Source: Candidatus Gottesmanbacteria bacterium CG_4_10_14_0_8_um_filter_37_24 (GTDB lineage: Bacteria > Patescibacteriota > Microgenomatia > 2-02-FULL-39-11). From it: a DNA stretch of 5,271 bases. The position numbers and the translations under genes were made by a program. The notes below the pieces were generated by a model that worked only from the letters and a program-made list of their open reading frames with translations, was not told where the DNA came from and did no database searches. Below, one piece after another: positions 1-5,237 of the stretch (its first letter is position 1; the number at the start of each line of letters is the position of its first letter). Location of the stretch: assembly GCA_002785215.1 (NCBI GenBank), contig PFMK01000052.1:1-5271 (forward strand), given 5' to 3'.

Positions 1-180
1 AAAATCGTGGTTTCTGCCGAGCCCGAGCGAAGCGAGGGCGAGGCAACAATCGCCCAAAATCCGAATTTTGAAAATTGGCGGGACATCGTGAACGACGTCA
101 GAACCATTATACAAAATTACTCTGGCTACATCCACATTCCCGACTTACAGCCACAACTTGCCACTTACCCCACCATCTAA
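1..180 (+). CDS. 3' end of an unrecognised protein (59 residues visible)
   Basis: Reading frame 1 is open from the first base of the window to a TAA at 178-180, giving the last 59 residues of a protein whose start lies to the left. The tail contains NPNFENWRDIVNDVR and ends QLATYPTI. I do not recognise the family. The residues AEPERSEGEA near its start are encoded by an imperfect DNA palindrome (15-45), so part of this tail may be a repeat element that entered the gene in frame rather than ancestral protein sequence. The downstream residues look like ordinary folded protein, with mixed aromatic and hydrophobic positions. The gene ends 59 bp before the next ATG, and a separate promoter element lies in between, so it is probably not in the same transcription unit as the cluster. 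The open frame alone is modest evidence; the protein-like composition adds to it. Confidence 0.6.
   Translation, partial: KIVVSAEPERSEGEATIAQNPNFENWRDIVNDVRTIIQNYSGYIHIPDLQPQLATYPTI
15..45. repeat. Imperfect palindrome / hairpin with tandem G-A mismatches, inside coding sequence
   Basis: The segment folds on itself symmetrically. TGCC (15-18) pairs with GGCA (42-45), GCCC (21-24) pairs with GGGC (36-39), and GC (27-28) pairs with GC (32-33) around a GAA loop (29-31). Between the paired blocks, GA on each side (19-20 with 40-41, and 25-26 with 34-35) faces GA, the orientation that forms stable sheared tandem G-A pairs. The core GCGAAGC (27-33) is the well-known exceptionally stable DNA mini-hairpin. 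In the reading frame of the surrounding gene it encodes a charged stretch, PERSEGE. This resembles dispersed palindromic elements that can sit within genes. A single copy is present here, so repeat status is inferred. Confidence 0.55.
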
Positions 181-210
181 CTCACGACATCTCAAGTTAT
201 AAAATAACCT

Positions 211-219
211 TGGTATAAT
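211..219 (+). promoter_or_regulatory. Extended -10 promoter element for the first C39-like gene
   Basis: TGGTATAAT contains a perfect -10 hexamer TATAAT (214-219) preceded by the extended -10 TG dinucleotide. No good -35 hexamer is seen at 16-18 bp upstream, which is common when the extended -10 is present. Transcription would start near 226, leaving a leader of only about 14 nt before the ATG at 240. Only a weak GAAG (225-228) could serve as a Shine-Dalgarno. Confidence 0.6.
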
Positions 220-239
220 AATGTGAAGAAATCAATTAT

Positions 240-734
240 ATGAACAAAGAAGGAAAATTGAGACAATTGCACATCGAGTTATTCAAGCAAACTGAGGGTT
301 TTTGTGGGCCAGCTTCACTCAAAATGGTTTTAGCCTATTATGGAACAGAAAAGACCGAAGATGAACTGGCGGATTTAATGGGTGCAACAAGAGAATATGG
401 TTGTGATCCGATCGATATAGTTTCAGCAGCAGAAAAAGTAGGCTTCAGCGCCCAATATAAGGAAAGATCAAACATTAAAGAAATAACTTCCTTTATAGAT
501 CAAAAAATTCCTATCATAGTTCAGTGGTTCTCTCCAGAGGAAAACGGTCACTATTCTGTCATTTCTGGCTATGAAGATGATAATTTAGTAATGGTCGACC
601 CACTAACTGGTAGCATTAGACAAATTGCATCTCAGGATTTTCTAAACAGGTGGTTTGAGCTTGACTCATATCCTCCTCAAAATCCAGCGAATTTTAAGCT
701 AAGAGAAATTATTGTCATAAAACCGAAAGAGTAA
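240..734 (+). CDS. C39-like cysteine peptidase family protein (papain-like fold), stand-alone
   Basis: This 164-residue protein is a single C39-type (Peptidase_C39_2-like) domain. Residues visible for catalysis are Cys22 in FCGPASLKM, the expected nucleophile motif; His104 in GHYSVISGY; Asp120 in VMVDPLTG; and Gln17, five residues before the Cys, as oxyanion-hole candidate. The family's usual order and spacing of Cys, His and Asp are kept, so the enzyme should be active. There is no signal peptide or membrane segment, so it is probably cytoplasmic. Unlike C39 domains of bacteriocin exporters it is not fused to an ABC transporter, and no double-glycine precursor peptide is visible nearby. It is the first gene of the apparent cluster, 52 bp ahead of a second, dissimilar C39-like gene. 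It may cleave a peptide or, as in acyltransferases of similar fold such as BtrH, transfer an acyl group. The ATG at 240 is the only sensible start, lying just before the domain and after an extended -10 element. Confidence 0.82.
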   Translation: MNKEGKLRQLHIELFKQTEGFCGPASLKMVLAYYGTEKTEDELADLMGATREYGCDPIDIVSAAEKVGFSAQYKERSNIKEITSFIDQKIPIIVQWFSPEENGHYSVISGYEDDNLVMVDPLTGSIRQIASQDFLNRWFELDSYPPQNPANFKLREIIVIKPKE

Positions 735-750
735 GTCACGCCGTGCTTTT

Positions 751-779
751 TTGACAACCCTATAACAGTTTGATACAAT
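751..779 (+). promoter_or_regulatory. Strong sigma-70-type promoter, predicted leaderless start for the second C39-like gene
   Basis: A perfect -35 TTGACA (751-756) is followed by exactly 17 bp and a -10 TACAAT (774-779, one mismatch to TATAAT), with an extended -10 TG at 771-772. The usual start site, 7-8 bp after the -10, falls at 786-787, and the ATG begins at 787. The transcript would therefore be leaderless or nearly so. No Shine-Dalgarno lies between the promoter and the ATG, which agrees. This promoter probably drives 787-2995 and perhaps 3017-4075. Confidence 0.8.
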
Positions 780-786
780 CTGATCT

Positions 787-1365
787 ATGTCTAAGGTCGA
801 ATATATTCCAAAAAACTATGATAATCTTGATGAGCCGTGGATAGCATTCGGCGCACCAAATAGAAGTGAATATGAGAAATGGTATCCAGAAGTCTGTGGC
901 GTCTGTTGTCTAAAAATGATCGGCGATGCTTGTGGTTCTACTCCCCATATTTCTCTTTATCAACTGACGATGGAATGTAAACAAAGAGAGGGTTTCAAAG
1001 AATTACCAACTGGTGAAATTCAAGGTGTATTCCATCAACCCCTGTTAAAAATAGCCAGAGATCACGGATTAGACGGAAGTATTGAAAGTGGTCTGGATCT
1101 TGAAAAAATTATTACTTCCCTACAAAACGGCAGATTTGTTATATTATCGCTTGATAAATCAAAAGTTGATAGAAAGCTCAAGGGTGGACATTTGGTTTTA
1201 GTTCATGCGTATGATCCAGAATCTGAGACATTTTTGATTAACGATCCTGAGCCAATTTTGGCAGAAGACGGTCAAAATATTAAGGTAAATTCTGATAGAT
1301 TAGAAGAAATTTCAAACAAAAAAGGGTTAATAATTTGGCAAGGAGAAAAATCTTATGCAAAATAG
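787..1365 (+). CDS. C39-like / papain-fold cysteine enzyme, second and divergent
   Basis: This 192-residue protein contains a C39-like core. The nucleophile motif is Cys37-Gly-Val-Cys-Cys-Leu-Lys-Met (compare CGPACLKM in relatives). His135 is in GGHLVLVHAYD and Asp153 is in LINDPEP. The Cys-His-Asp order and the 'GHLVLV...NDP' signature are typical of Peptidase_C39_2. Two features are unusual. No Gln stands at the family's oxyanion position 5-6 residues before Cys37, and the nucleophile motif has three Cys within five residues (37, 40, 41). A longer insert lies between Cys and His (residues about 52-100). There is no signal peptide, so a cytoplasmic location is likely. The missing Gln makes a non-peptidase role, for example acyl or aminoacyl transfer, worth considering; this is inference. 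The gene overlaps the adenylation-domain gene by 11 bp, implying translational coupling and a shared pathway. The ATG at 787 is set by the promoter immediately upstream. Confidence 0.75.
   Translation: MSKVEYIPKNYDNLDEPWIAFGAPNRSEYEKWYPEVCGVCCLKMIGDACGSTPHISLYQLTMECKQREGFKELPTGEIQGVFHQPLLKIARDHGLDGSIESGLDLEKIITSLQNGRFVILSLDKSKVDRKLKGGHLVLVHAYDPESETFLINDPEPILAEDGQNIKVNSDRLEEISNKKGLIIWQGEKSYAK
1340..1345 (+). promoter_or_regulatory. Ribosome-binding site of the adenylation-domain gene
   Basis: AAGGAG lies inside the 3' end of the preceding gene, 9 nt before the ATG at 1355. It supports this start and coupling to translation of the upstream cysteine enzyme. It contrasts with the leaderless-looking start of that upstream gene. 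Confidence 0.75.
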
Positions 1366-2995
1366 AGAAGCAGAAAGTTCATTTTCCAGACTTACACCAG
1401 TTGACCAATATCTCACGACCTCTCTTTTTAATGAGAGAAAGAAAGACTATCCAACAGGCGTGATTCACGAATTATTCGAAGCGCAAGTAAGAAAAAATCC
1501 TGAAGCTGTTGCTGTTGCCTACCGTGATCAGGAAATCACTTATGGCCAACTTGATCAGGCGGCTAATCAACTGGCAAATTATTTGATCGAACAAGGTGTC
1601 AAACCAGAATCTTTTGTTGGCATATCTGTAAATCGGTCATTAGAAACGATGGTCTCAGTTCTCGCAACTCTAAAAGCGGGAGCAGCTTATATTCCTATCG
1701 AGCCGTCCTTTCCACCAGATTTAGTAGAGTTTATGGTCAGTGACTCTTCGCCTGCAGCTATTATTACATCGAATGAACACGCTCCAAAGTTTGGAAAAAC
1801 AGGAGCAAAACTAATCAAATTGGACGACGAGGTAGAGGCAATTAAAATGCAGTCGACAGATAAGCCCAATGTTGAAATTACAGAATCCAGAGTTGCTTAT
1901 GGGATCTACACCTCTGGTTCTACGGGTAAACGCAAGGCAGCACTTATTGAACATAAAAGCATTGTAAATCAATGTCATGCCTGGCATGATGCTTATCAGA
2001 TAACTGAAAAGGATGGCGTATTGCAAACAGCCAGTTTTTCCTTTGATGTTTTCACTGGAGATTGGACAAGAACACTTGCCGCAGGAGCTAAATTGGTGCT
2101 TAACCCTTATAACTTAATTCTCTCTCCAGATGACAGTAAAACTGGTGAAGAGCTTTATCATTTAATGAGAGACAATGGGGTAACAGTGGCTGAATTTACT
2201 CCCCCAGTTTTAAGAAAACTAATGAGATATGCTCGCAATGCAGGAGAATCCTTAGGTTTTATGAGGCTTATTATTGTGGGTGCCGATTCCTGGTATATGA
2301 ACGAGCACAGGGAGTTGGTTGAATTTACTAAGGGACAATCTCGTATCGTCGATTCCTATGGTATGACTGAAGCAACCGTTGATAGCACTTATTACGAAGG
2401 TTATGGAACGGAAAACGATGGAGATGTTTCCCTAATTGGTAAACCTTTTATGAACACAGAAATATTTATTTTGGATGATAAAGGTAATATTGTCCCAGTT
2501 GGAGAAAAAGGGGAATTGTGTGTTGCGGGGCCAGGATTAACAAGAGGATATCTTAATAGACCAGATCTAAATGCGGAAAGATTTGATGAAGTAGTATTTC
2601 CAGACGGATCTGCCAAGAGAATTTATCGATCAGGAGATTTGGCTCGTTTTAGGGATGATGGCAACTTAGAATTTTTTGGGAGAATGGACAATCAAGTGGA
2701 ACTGGGTGCAATCAGAGTGGAGTTAGGGGAGATCGAAGGAGTTATCCAGAAACACCCAGCAGTTCAGGAGAACTCAGTTATTGTTATTGAAGATGAAGAT
2801 CACAATAAAGAAGTTGTCTGCTTTATGGTGATAAATCCAGGGCAAAGTATGACAGACGAAGAATTAAGAGAGTTTCTAAGTGATAAATTGCCCAAATATA
2901 TGTGCCCTTCACAAATCCACATATTAGATTCGATGCCGCTGACAACTGCTGGGAAAATTGACAGAAAAACTTTGACCTCTTTAATTAAAAAATAA
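1355..2995 (+). CDS. Free-standing NRPS-type adenylation domain, predicted ornithine-activating
   Basis: This 546-residue protein of the ANL superfamily should activate an amino acid with ATP to an aminoacyl-adenylate. Motifs in order are A3 YTSGSTGKRKA (185-195), A4 FSFDVFTGD (228-236), A5 SYGMTEAT (334-341), A6 GELCVAGPGLTRGYL (386-400), A7 YRSGDLARF (424-432), A8 GRMDNQVELGAIRVELGEIE (442-461) and A10 PLTTAGKIDR (528-537) with catalytic Lys534. Aligned to GrsA PheA, the pocket residues are D231 V232 G235 E280 I307 G309 S334 V342 D343 K534. This is the NRPS ornithine code apart from Val for Ile at one position. The N-terminus (NERKKDYPTGVIHELFEAQV) resembles the linker before A domains in modular NRPSs, but there is no condensation or carrier domain, and the protein ends directly after A10. 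Departures from consensus are Ala195 for the A3 Gly, Met337 for the A5 Pro, and ELGAIR for KIRGFR in A8. Family assignment is secure; the substrate is a strong prediction, not proven. Confidence 0.93.
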   Translation: MQNREAESSFSRLTPVDQYLTTSLFNERKKDYPTGVIHELFEAQVRKNPEAVAVAYRDQEITYGQLDQAANQLANYLIEQGVKPESFVGISVNRSLETMVSVLATLKAGAAYIPIEPSFPPDLVEFMVSDSSPAAIITSNEHAPKFGKTGAKLIKLDDEVEAIKMQSTDKPNVEITESRVAYGIYTSGSTGKRKAALIEHKSIVNQCHAWHDAYQITEKDGVLQTASFSFDVFTGDWTRTLAAGAKLVLNPYNLILSPDDSKTGEELYHLMRDNGVTVAEFTPPVLRKLMRYARNAGESLGFMRLIIVGADSWYMNEHRELVEFTKGQSRIVDSYGMTEATVDSTYYEGYGTENDGDVSLIGKPFMNTEIFILDDKGNIVPVGEKGELCVAGPGLTRGYLNRPDLNAERFDEVVFPDGSAKRIYRSGDLARFRDDGNLEFFGRMDNQVELGAIRVELGEIEGVIQKHPAVQENSVIVIEDEDHNKEVVCFMVINPGQSMTDEELREFLSDKLPKYMCPSQIHILDSMPLTTAGKIDRKTLTSLIKK

Positions 2996-2999
2996 GATT

Positions 3000-3010
3000 T
3001 ATACTATAAA
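3000..3010 (+). promoter_or_regulatory. Possible weak internal -10 element before the cyclodeaminase-like gene
   Basis: The 21-bp gap holds TATACT (3000-3005) running into TATAAA (3005-3010). A -10 here would start transcription at about 3012-3017, at or just before the ATG, giving another leaderless transcript. TTGACC (2972-2977) is present, but its spacing (22 bp or more) is too long, and no other -35 fits. No Shine-Dalgarno precedes the ATG. Reinitiation after the upstream stop is the alternative. Confidence 0.3.
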
Positions 3011-3016
3011 ATTAGT

Positions 3017-4075
3017 ATGAGAATTGCGGAATTAGAACCGAGAATCAACCACCCTGCTGAAGTCCATTTAGCAACAGTAGTAAGAAATGGTTGTTTCCCT
3101 CCTAAATCATATTTAACCACTAATCAGGTGGAGTTTTTTTATAGAGACGGAGAATGGCAGCTACCTTTGCAACCTCGGATGGATGGTTTAGTGCGCACAG
3201 AGCAAGGAGAGCGCTTAAAAGTCGTTGAGATGAACAAACTCAAAGAAGGCGAAAATGTTATAGAAGGAAGCACCGAGGATGGAAGTGAAGGAATTTATGT
3301 GATCAACTTAAAAAAAGTTGGTGACAATGGCGGACAGTTTGGTTTTATGCAAAGCGAAATTAGTAGAGAACGAAGAGTTGATTATCCCCACCTTGCCAGC
3401 GTGCTAAGAAATTCAAAAAAGGATAATGGAAAAATTGTTTGGGTGCTTGGTCCTGCGGTTGTGCATTCTGGCGGTATTGAGTCGGTAGAATGGCTCATCC
3501 AAAACGGTTATGTTGGAGCATTATTTGGTGGAAATGCGATAGGAGTTCATGACATTGAACATGCCATGTTTGGAACGAGCTTAGGCTTACAAGATAATCT
3601 TGTTCCTGCCAAAAATGGTCATAGAAATCATCTTGAAGCAATTAATCTGGTCAGAGAGTGTGGTTCTATTAAAAAAGCAGTAGAGGCAGGATTGATTACT
3701 CACGGAATAATGTTTGAGTGTATTCGTAATAATGTTCCCTTTGTTTTAGCGGGGTCAATCAGAGATGACGGCCCTTTGCCTGATACGATCACAGACAATG
3801 TCGAGGCTCAAAATGCAATGCGTGTTCATACCATCGATGCCTCGGCTGCTGTTATGATAGCTACTGTGTTACACTCAGTCGCTGCTGGAAATATGACTCC
3901 CTCATATAGGGTTGTTAATGACGATATTCAACCAATTCCGATAATTAGTGTCGACACTTCTGAGTTTGCGTCGACAAAACTTGTTGATAGAGGTTCAGGA
4001 CAAGCCTATCCAGTAATTACTAATGCCTCAAATTTTCTATCACTGATCGTAAATGAATTGGCAAAGAAAAATTGA
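3017..4075 (+). CDS. TIGR00300/AgrE-type ornithine cyclodeaminase-like protein
   Basis: This 352-residue protein matches the family named after the LOR/SDH-associated conserved domain (TIGR00300). That family includes the C-terminal ornithine cyclodeaminase part of cyanobacterial AgrE/ArgZ and archaeal ornithine cyclodeaminases. Known members convert L-ornithine to L-proline and ammonia with NAD. Signature blocks visible are FGFMQSEIS (108-116), GPAVVHSG (145-152), GGNAIGVHDIE (171-181), GTSLG (186-190), GHRNHLEAIN (201-210), GSI (216-218), the highly conserved FVLAGSIRDDGPLPD (242-256), GNMTPS (291-296) and LVDRGSGQA (322-330). All core blocks are present, so it is probably functional. It is not the mu-crystallin-type cyclodeaminase. 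It seems to lack roughly the first 50 or more residues of typical members; the upstream TAA at 2993-2995 and the absence of other start codons fix the start at 3017. It lies 21 bp after, and in the same frame as, the adenylation domain. Its ornithine chemistry agrees with that domain's predicted substrate. A related amino-acid substrate cannot be excluded. Confidence 0.85.
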   Translation: MRIAELEPRINHPAEVHLATVVRNGCFPPKSYLTTNQVEFFYRDGEWQLPLQPRMDGLVRTEQGERLKVVEMNKLKEGENVIEGSTEDGSEGIYVINLKKVGDNGGQFGFMQSEISRERRVDYPHLASVLRNSKKDNGKIVWVLGPAVVHSGGIESVEWLIQNGYVGALFGGNAIGVHDIEHAMFGTSLGLQDNLVPAKNGHRNHLEAINLVRECGSIKKAVEAGLITHGIMFECIRNNVPFVLAGSIRDDGPLPDTITDNVEAQNAMRVHTIDASAAVMIATVLHSVAAGNMTPSYRVVNDDIQPIPIISVDTSEFASTKLVDRGSGQAYPVITNASNFLSLIVNELAKKN

Positions 4076-4088
4076 GATTGTCTGCAAT

Positions 4089-4101
4089 CAAGAAGTTCTT
4101 G
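4089..4101. repeat. 13-nt perfect palindrome after the cluster
   Basis: CAAGAAGTTCTTG is a 6-bp inverted repeat around a single central G, 13 bp past the stop of the cyclodeaminase-like gene. As RNA the loop would need at least three bases, leaving a 5-bp stem of weak stability followed by TTTG, so it is at best a poor terminator. As DNA it has the symmetry of an operator for a dimeric regulator. Confidence 0.3.
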
Positions 4102-4112
4102 TTTGAATCCGT

Positions 4113-4138
4113 CCGTGTCCCTCTGTGTTGACCCGTGT
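4113..4138. repeat. CYGTGT motif in three copies at 10-bp period
   Basis: CCGTGT (4113-4118), CTGTGT (4123-4128) and CCGTGT (4133-4138) repeat exactly once per 10 bp, close to one DNA helical turn. The sequence resembles, from memory, dispersed intergenic repeats of the type TCCGTGT...TCTGTGT...CCGTGG found in several bacterial genomes. This was not verified here. Confidence 0.4.
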
Positions 4139-4358
4139 GGGGCTTTTGTGCCTGGGATGGCATAGTTTTACCTCTGTTTAGCTTCACCAGCCCCGTTGGG
4201 GATTTGTTGCAGGAATCTGCAGTAGTTCTGGGAGGACTCCTTAACTTCCATACTTATGTGGACTCGCCTGGAGAGTTTCCCATTCAAAGGTGTATTTCGA
4301 GCGTCAGAACCAGTTGCAATTTAACTCAATAAAAAGGCGAATTCAACTCAACTGACTT

Positions 4359-5225
4359 TTAGAGCTTGTCCAGATCATTGATATTGTTGCGATAGATTAT
4401 AATCTGCCCGCCATTGGTGATGGTGATATCGATCCTTTGATAATTCGTTGACTTCATCTTGATACACCACACGCCTTGAGCGTTTTTGTAGGCTCCTTCC
4501 CGCTTCTGGTCAACATCCCCACAAACTTCATGCTCTTTGGTTACCGAGATACTTTTGTCTTCCCAGTGCATAAAGAAGTTGCCAGGCTTCGTTCCCTCAA
4601 ACTCGTAGGTCATCTTTGTGAGATCAATACCCAGAATGTCTTTATACTCTGTCAGAAACTTCTCGGCAACCTGCCTCAGCTCCTCTGGTTTGCTGTAGCG
4701 TCCTGAGTAGTCATAATCAGGCAACGGATCAGTCCTTTTAGTGCGTTCAGCATCACCAACGCCCAGAATGTAGTTAGTCTTAGGATCGATTTCAAAACTG
4801 TGATTTTTAGCTTCGTAGTATTCGCTGGCGGGGTTGTTGTAGTCTGTCCCACTATCATCAGGCTTGCCGTTGAATCTACTACACAGAAACTCTACCTGAA
4901 AGTCCCCACTCTCAAGTGGATAGATGCCGTGCAGAAACTCTTTGATATTTGTTATCGCTTTTGCTCTCTCCGCTTCTGGTCTGGCGGTTAAAAGGCAAAA
5001 CTTTTGGCGTAATGCTTTATACTCCTCCGACTCTTTATTCGGTTTGGCATTCATTGCTTCCAAGAGTTCAGCCACCTGTTTATCTTTGGCATTACCTTGC
5101 AAGGACTGAACAATCTTCGACTGGTTGATTAAACGAGGGGTAAAGACAACAGCAAGAATGGTAACCACGGCTAAGAACAAAATAATGGGGAGAATACGAG
5201 ATTTATTTTTATGTGTCATTGTCAT
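4359..5225 (-). CDS. Membrane-anchored exported protein, possibly PepSY/YcdB-like; function unknown
   Basis: This 288-residue protein has a short basic N-terminus (HKNKSR) and one hydrophobic segment at about residues 11-29, followed by a soluble region. That fits a type II signal-anchor protein or an uncleaved export signal with the body outside the membrane. A charged helical stretch (about 37-100) precedes a beta-rich part. The segment FEIDPKTNYILGV (144-156), then the helix PEELRQVAEKFLTEY (180-194), then TYEFEGTKPGNFFMHWED (206-223) resembles PepSY/YcdB-type exported repeats, but I cannot assign it firmly. Four Cys (77, 115, 235, 254) lie in the exported part and could form two disulfides. 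The first ATG (5225) is chosen over the one two codons later because AGGAGG sits 6 nt upstream of it. It is convergent with the cluster and separated from it by 283 bp, so it is probably unrelated in function. Confidence 0.75.
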   Translation of the reverse strand: MTMTHKNKSRILPIILFLAVVTILAVVFTPRLINQSKIVQSLQGNAKDKQVAELLEAMNAKPNKESEEYKALRQKFCLLTARPEAERAKAITNIKEFLHGIYPLESGDFQVEFLCSRFNGKPDDSGTDYNNPASEYYEAKNHSFEIDPKTNYILGVGDAERTKRTDPLPDYDYSGRYSKPEELRQVAEKFLTEYKDILGIDLTKMTYEFEGTKPGNFFMHWEDKSISVTKEHEVCGDVDQKREGAYKNAQGVWCIKMKSTNYQRIDITITNGGQIIIYRNNINDLDKL

Positions 5226-5231
5226 TTTTAT

Positions 5232-5237
5232 CCTCCT
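5232..5237 (-). promoter_or_regulatory. Strong Shine-Dalgarno of the minus-strand membrane protein
   Basis: On the minus strand AGGAGG (within AAGGAGGA) stands 6 nt before the ATG at 5225, an ideal spacing that decides between the two near-adjacent ATG codons. It shows that the organism uses Shine-Dalgarno initiation, in contrast to the leaderless-looking gene at 787. No clear promoter is visible in the remaining 34 bp to the window edge. Confidence 0.8.

Larger units (their letters stand above)
4076..4358. other. Convergent intergenic region with small palindromes, no convincing gene
   Basis: These 283 bp separate the plus-strand cluster from the minus-strand gene. They look less AT-rich than the cluster. 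Visible structures are a 5-bp hairpin GATTG/CAATC (4076-4089); an overlapping 13-nt palindrome CAAGAAGTTCTTG (4089-4101); three CYGTGT hexamers spaced exactly 10 bp apart (4113, 4123, 4133); CCCCGTTGGGG (4191-4201); and a hairpin with TGCAG/CTGCA stem and GAAT loop (4208-4221, extendable by G-T and T-A pairs to 4205-4224). AACTCAA occurs twice (4323-4329 and 4345-4351). No stem is followed by a clear T-run on either strand, so no canonical intrinsic terminator can be named. No tRNA was recognised. Short open frames exist on both strands but lack start signals and recognisable protein features. Confidence 0.6.

Noticed and set aside
737..752. CACGCCGTG followed by a T-run as a terminator between the two cysteine-enzyme genes
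   Set aside because: Only a 3-bp stem with a 3-nt loop is possible, and the T-run overlaps the -35 box; too weak to call a terminator.
181..1424. Near-identical CTCACGACATCTC (181-193) and CTCACGACCTCTC (1412-1424)
   Set aside because: A 12 of 13 match within 1.2 kb, one copy inside the adenylation gene; no further copies or element structure, so treated as coincidence.
1687..2026. Minus-strand open frames inside the adenylation gene
   Set aside because: They are antisense shadows of a strongly conserved coding sequence with no start signals or protein-like features.
4191..4205. CCCCGTTGGGG as an intrinsic terminator of the plus-strand cluster
   Set aside because: A 4-bp stem followed by ATTTG, not a run of T, and it lies over 100 bp past the stop codon.
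4168..4320. 50-codon minus-strand open stretch that might be a TnpB C-terminal remnant
   Set aside because: It begins right after a stop, has only an internal ATG without a clear ribosome-binding site, and lacks the zinc-ribbon or RuvC motifs that would identify TnpB. Similarity is impressionistic.
4135..4332. 65-codon plus-strand open frame starting with GTG in the intergenic region
   Set aside because: No ribosome-binding site, unusual Cys/Trp-rich composition, no recognisable domain, and it spans the hairpins; most likely a chance open frame.
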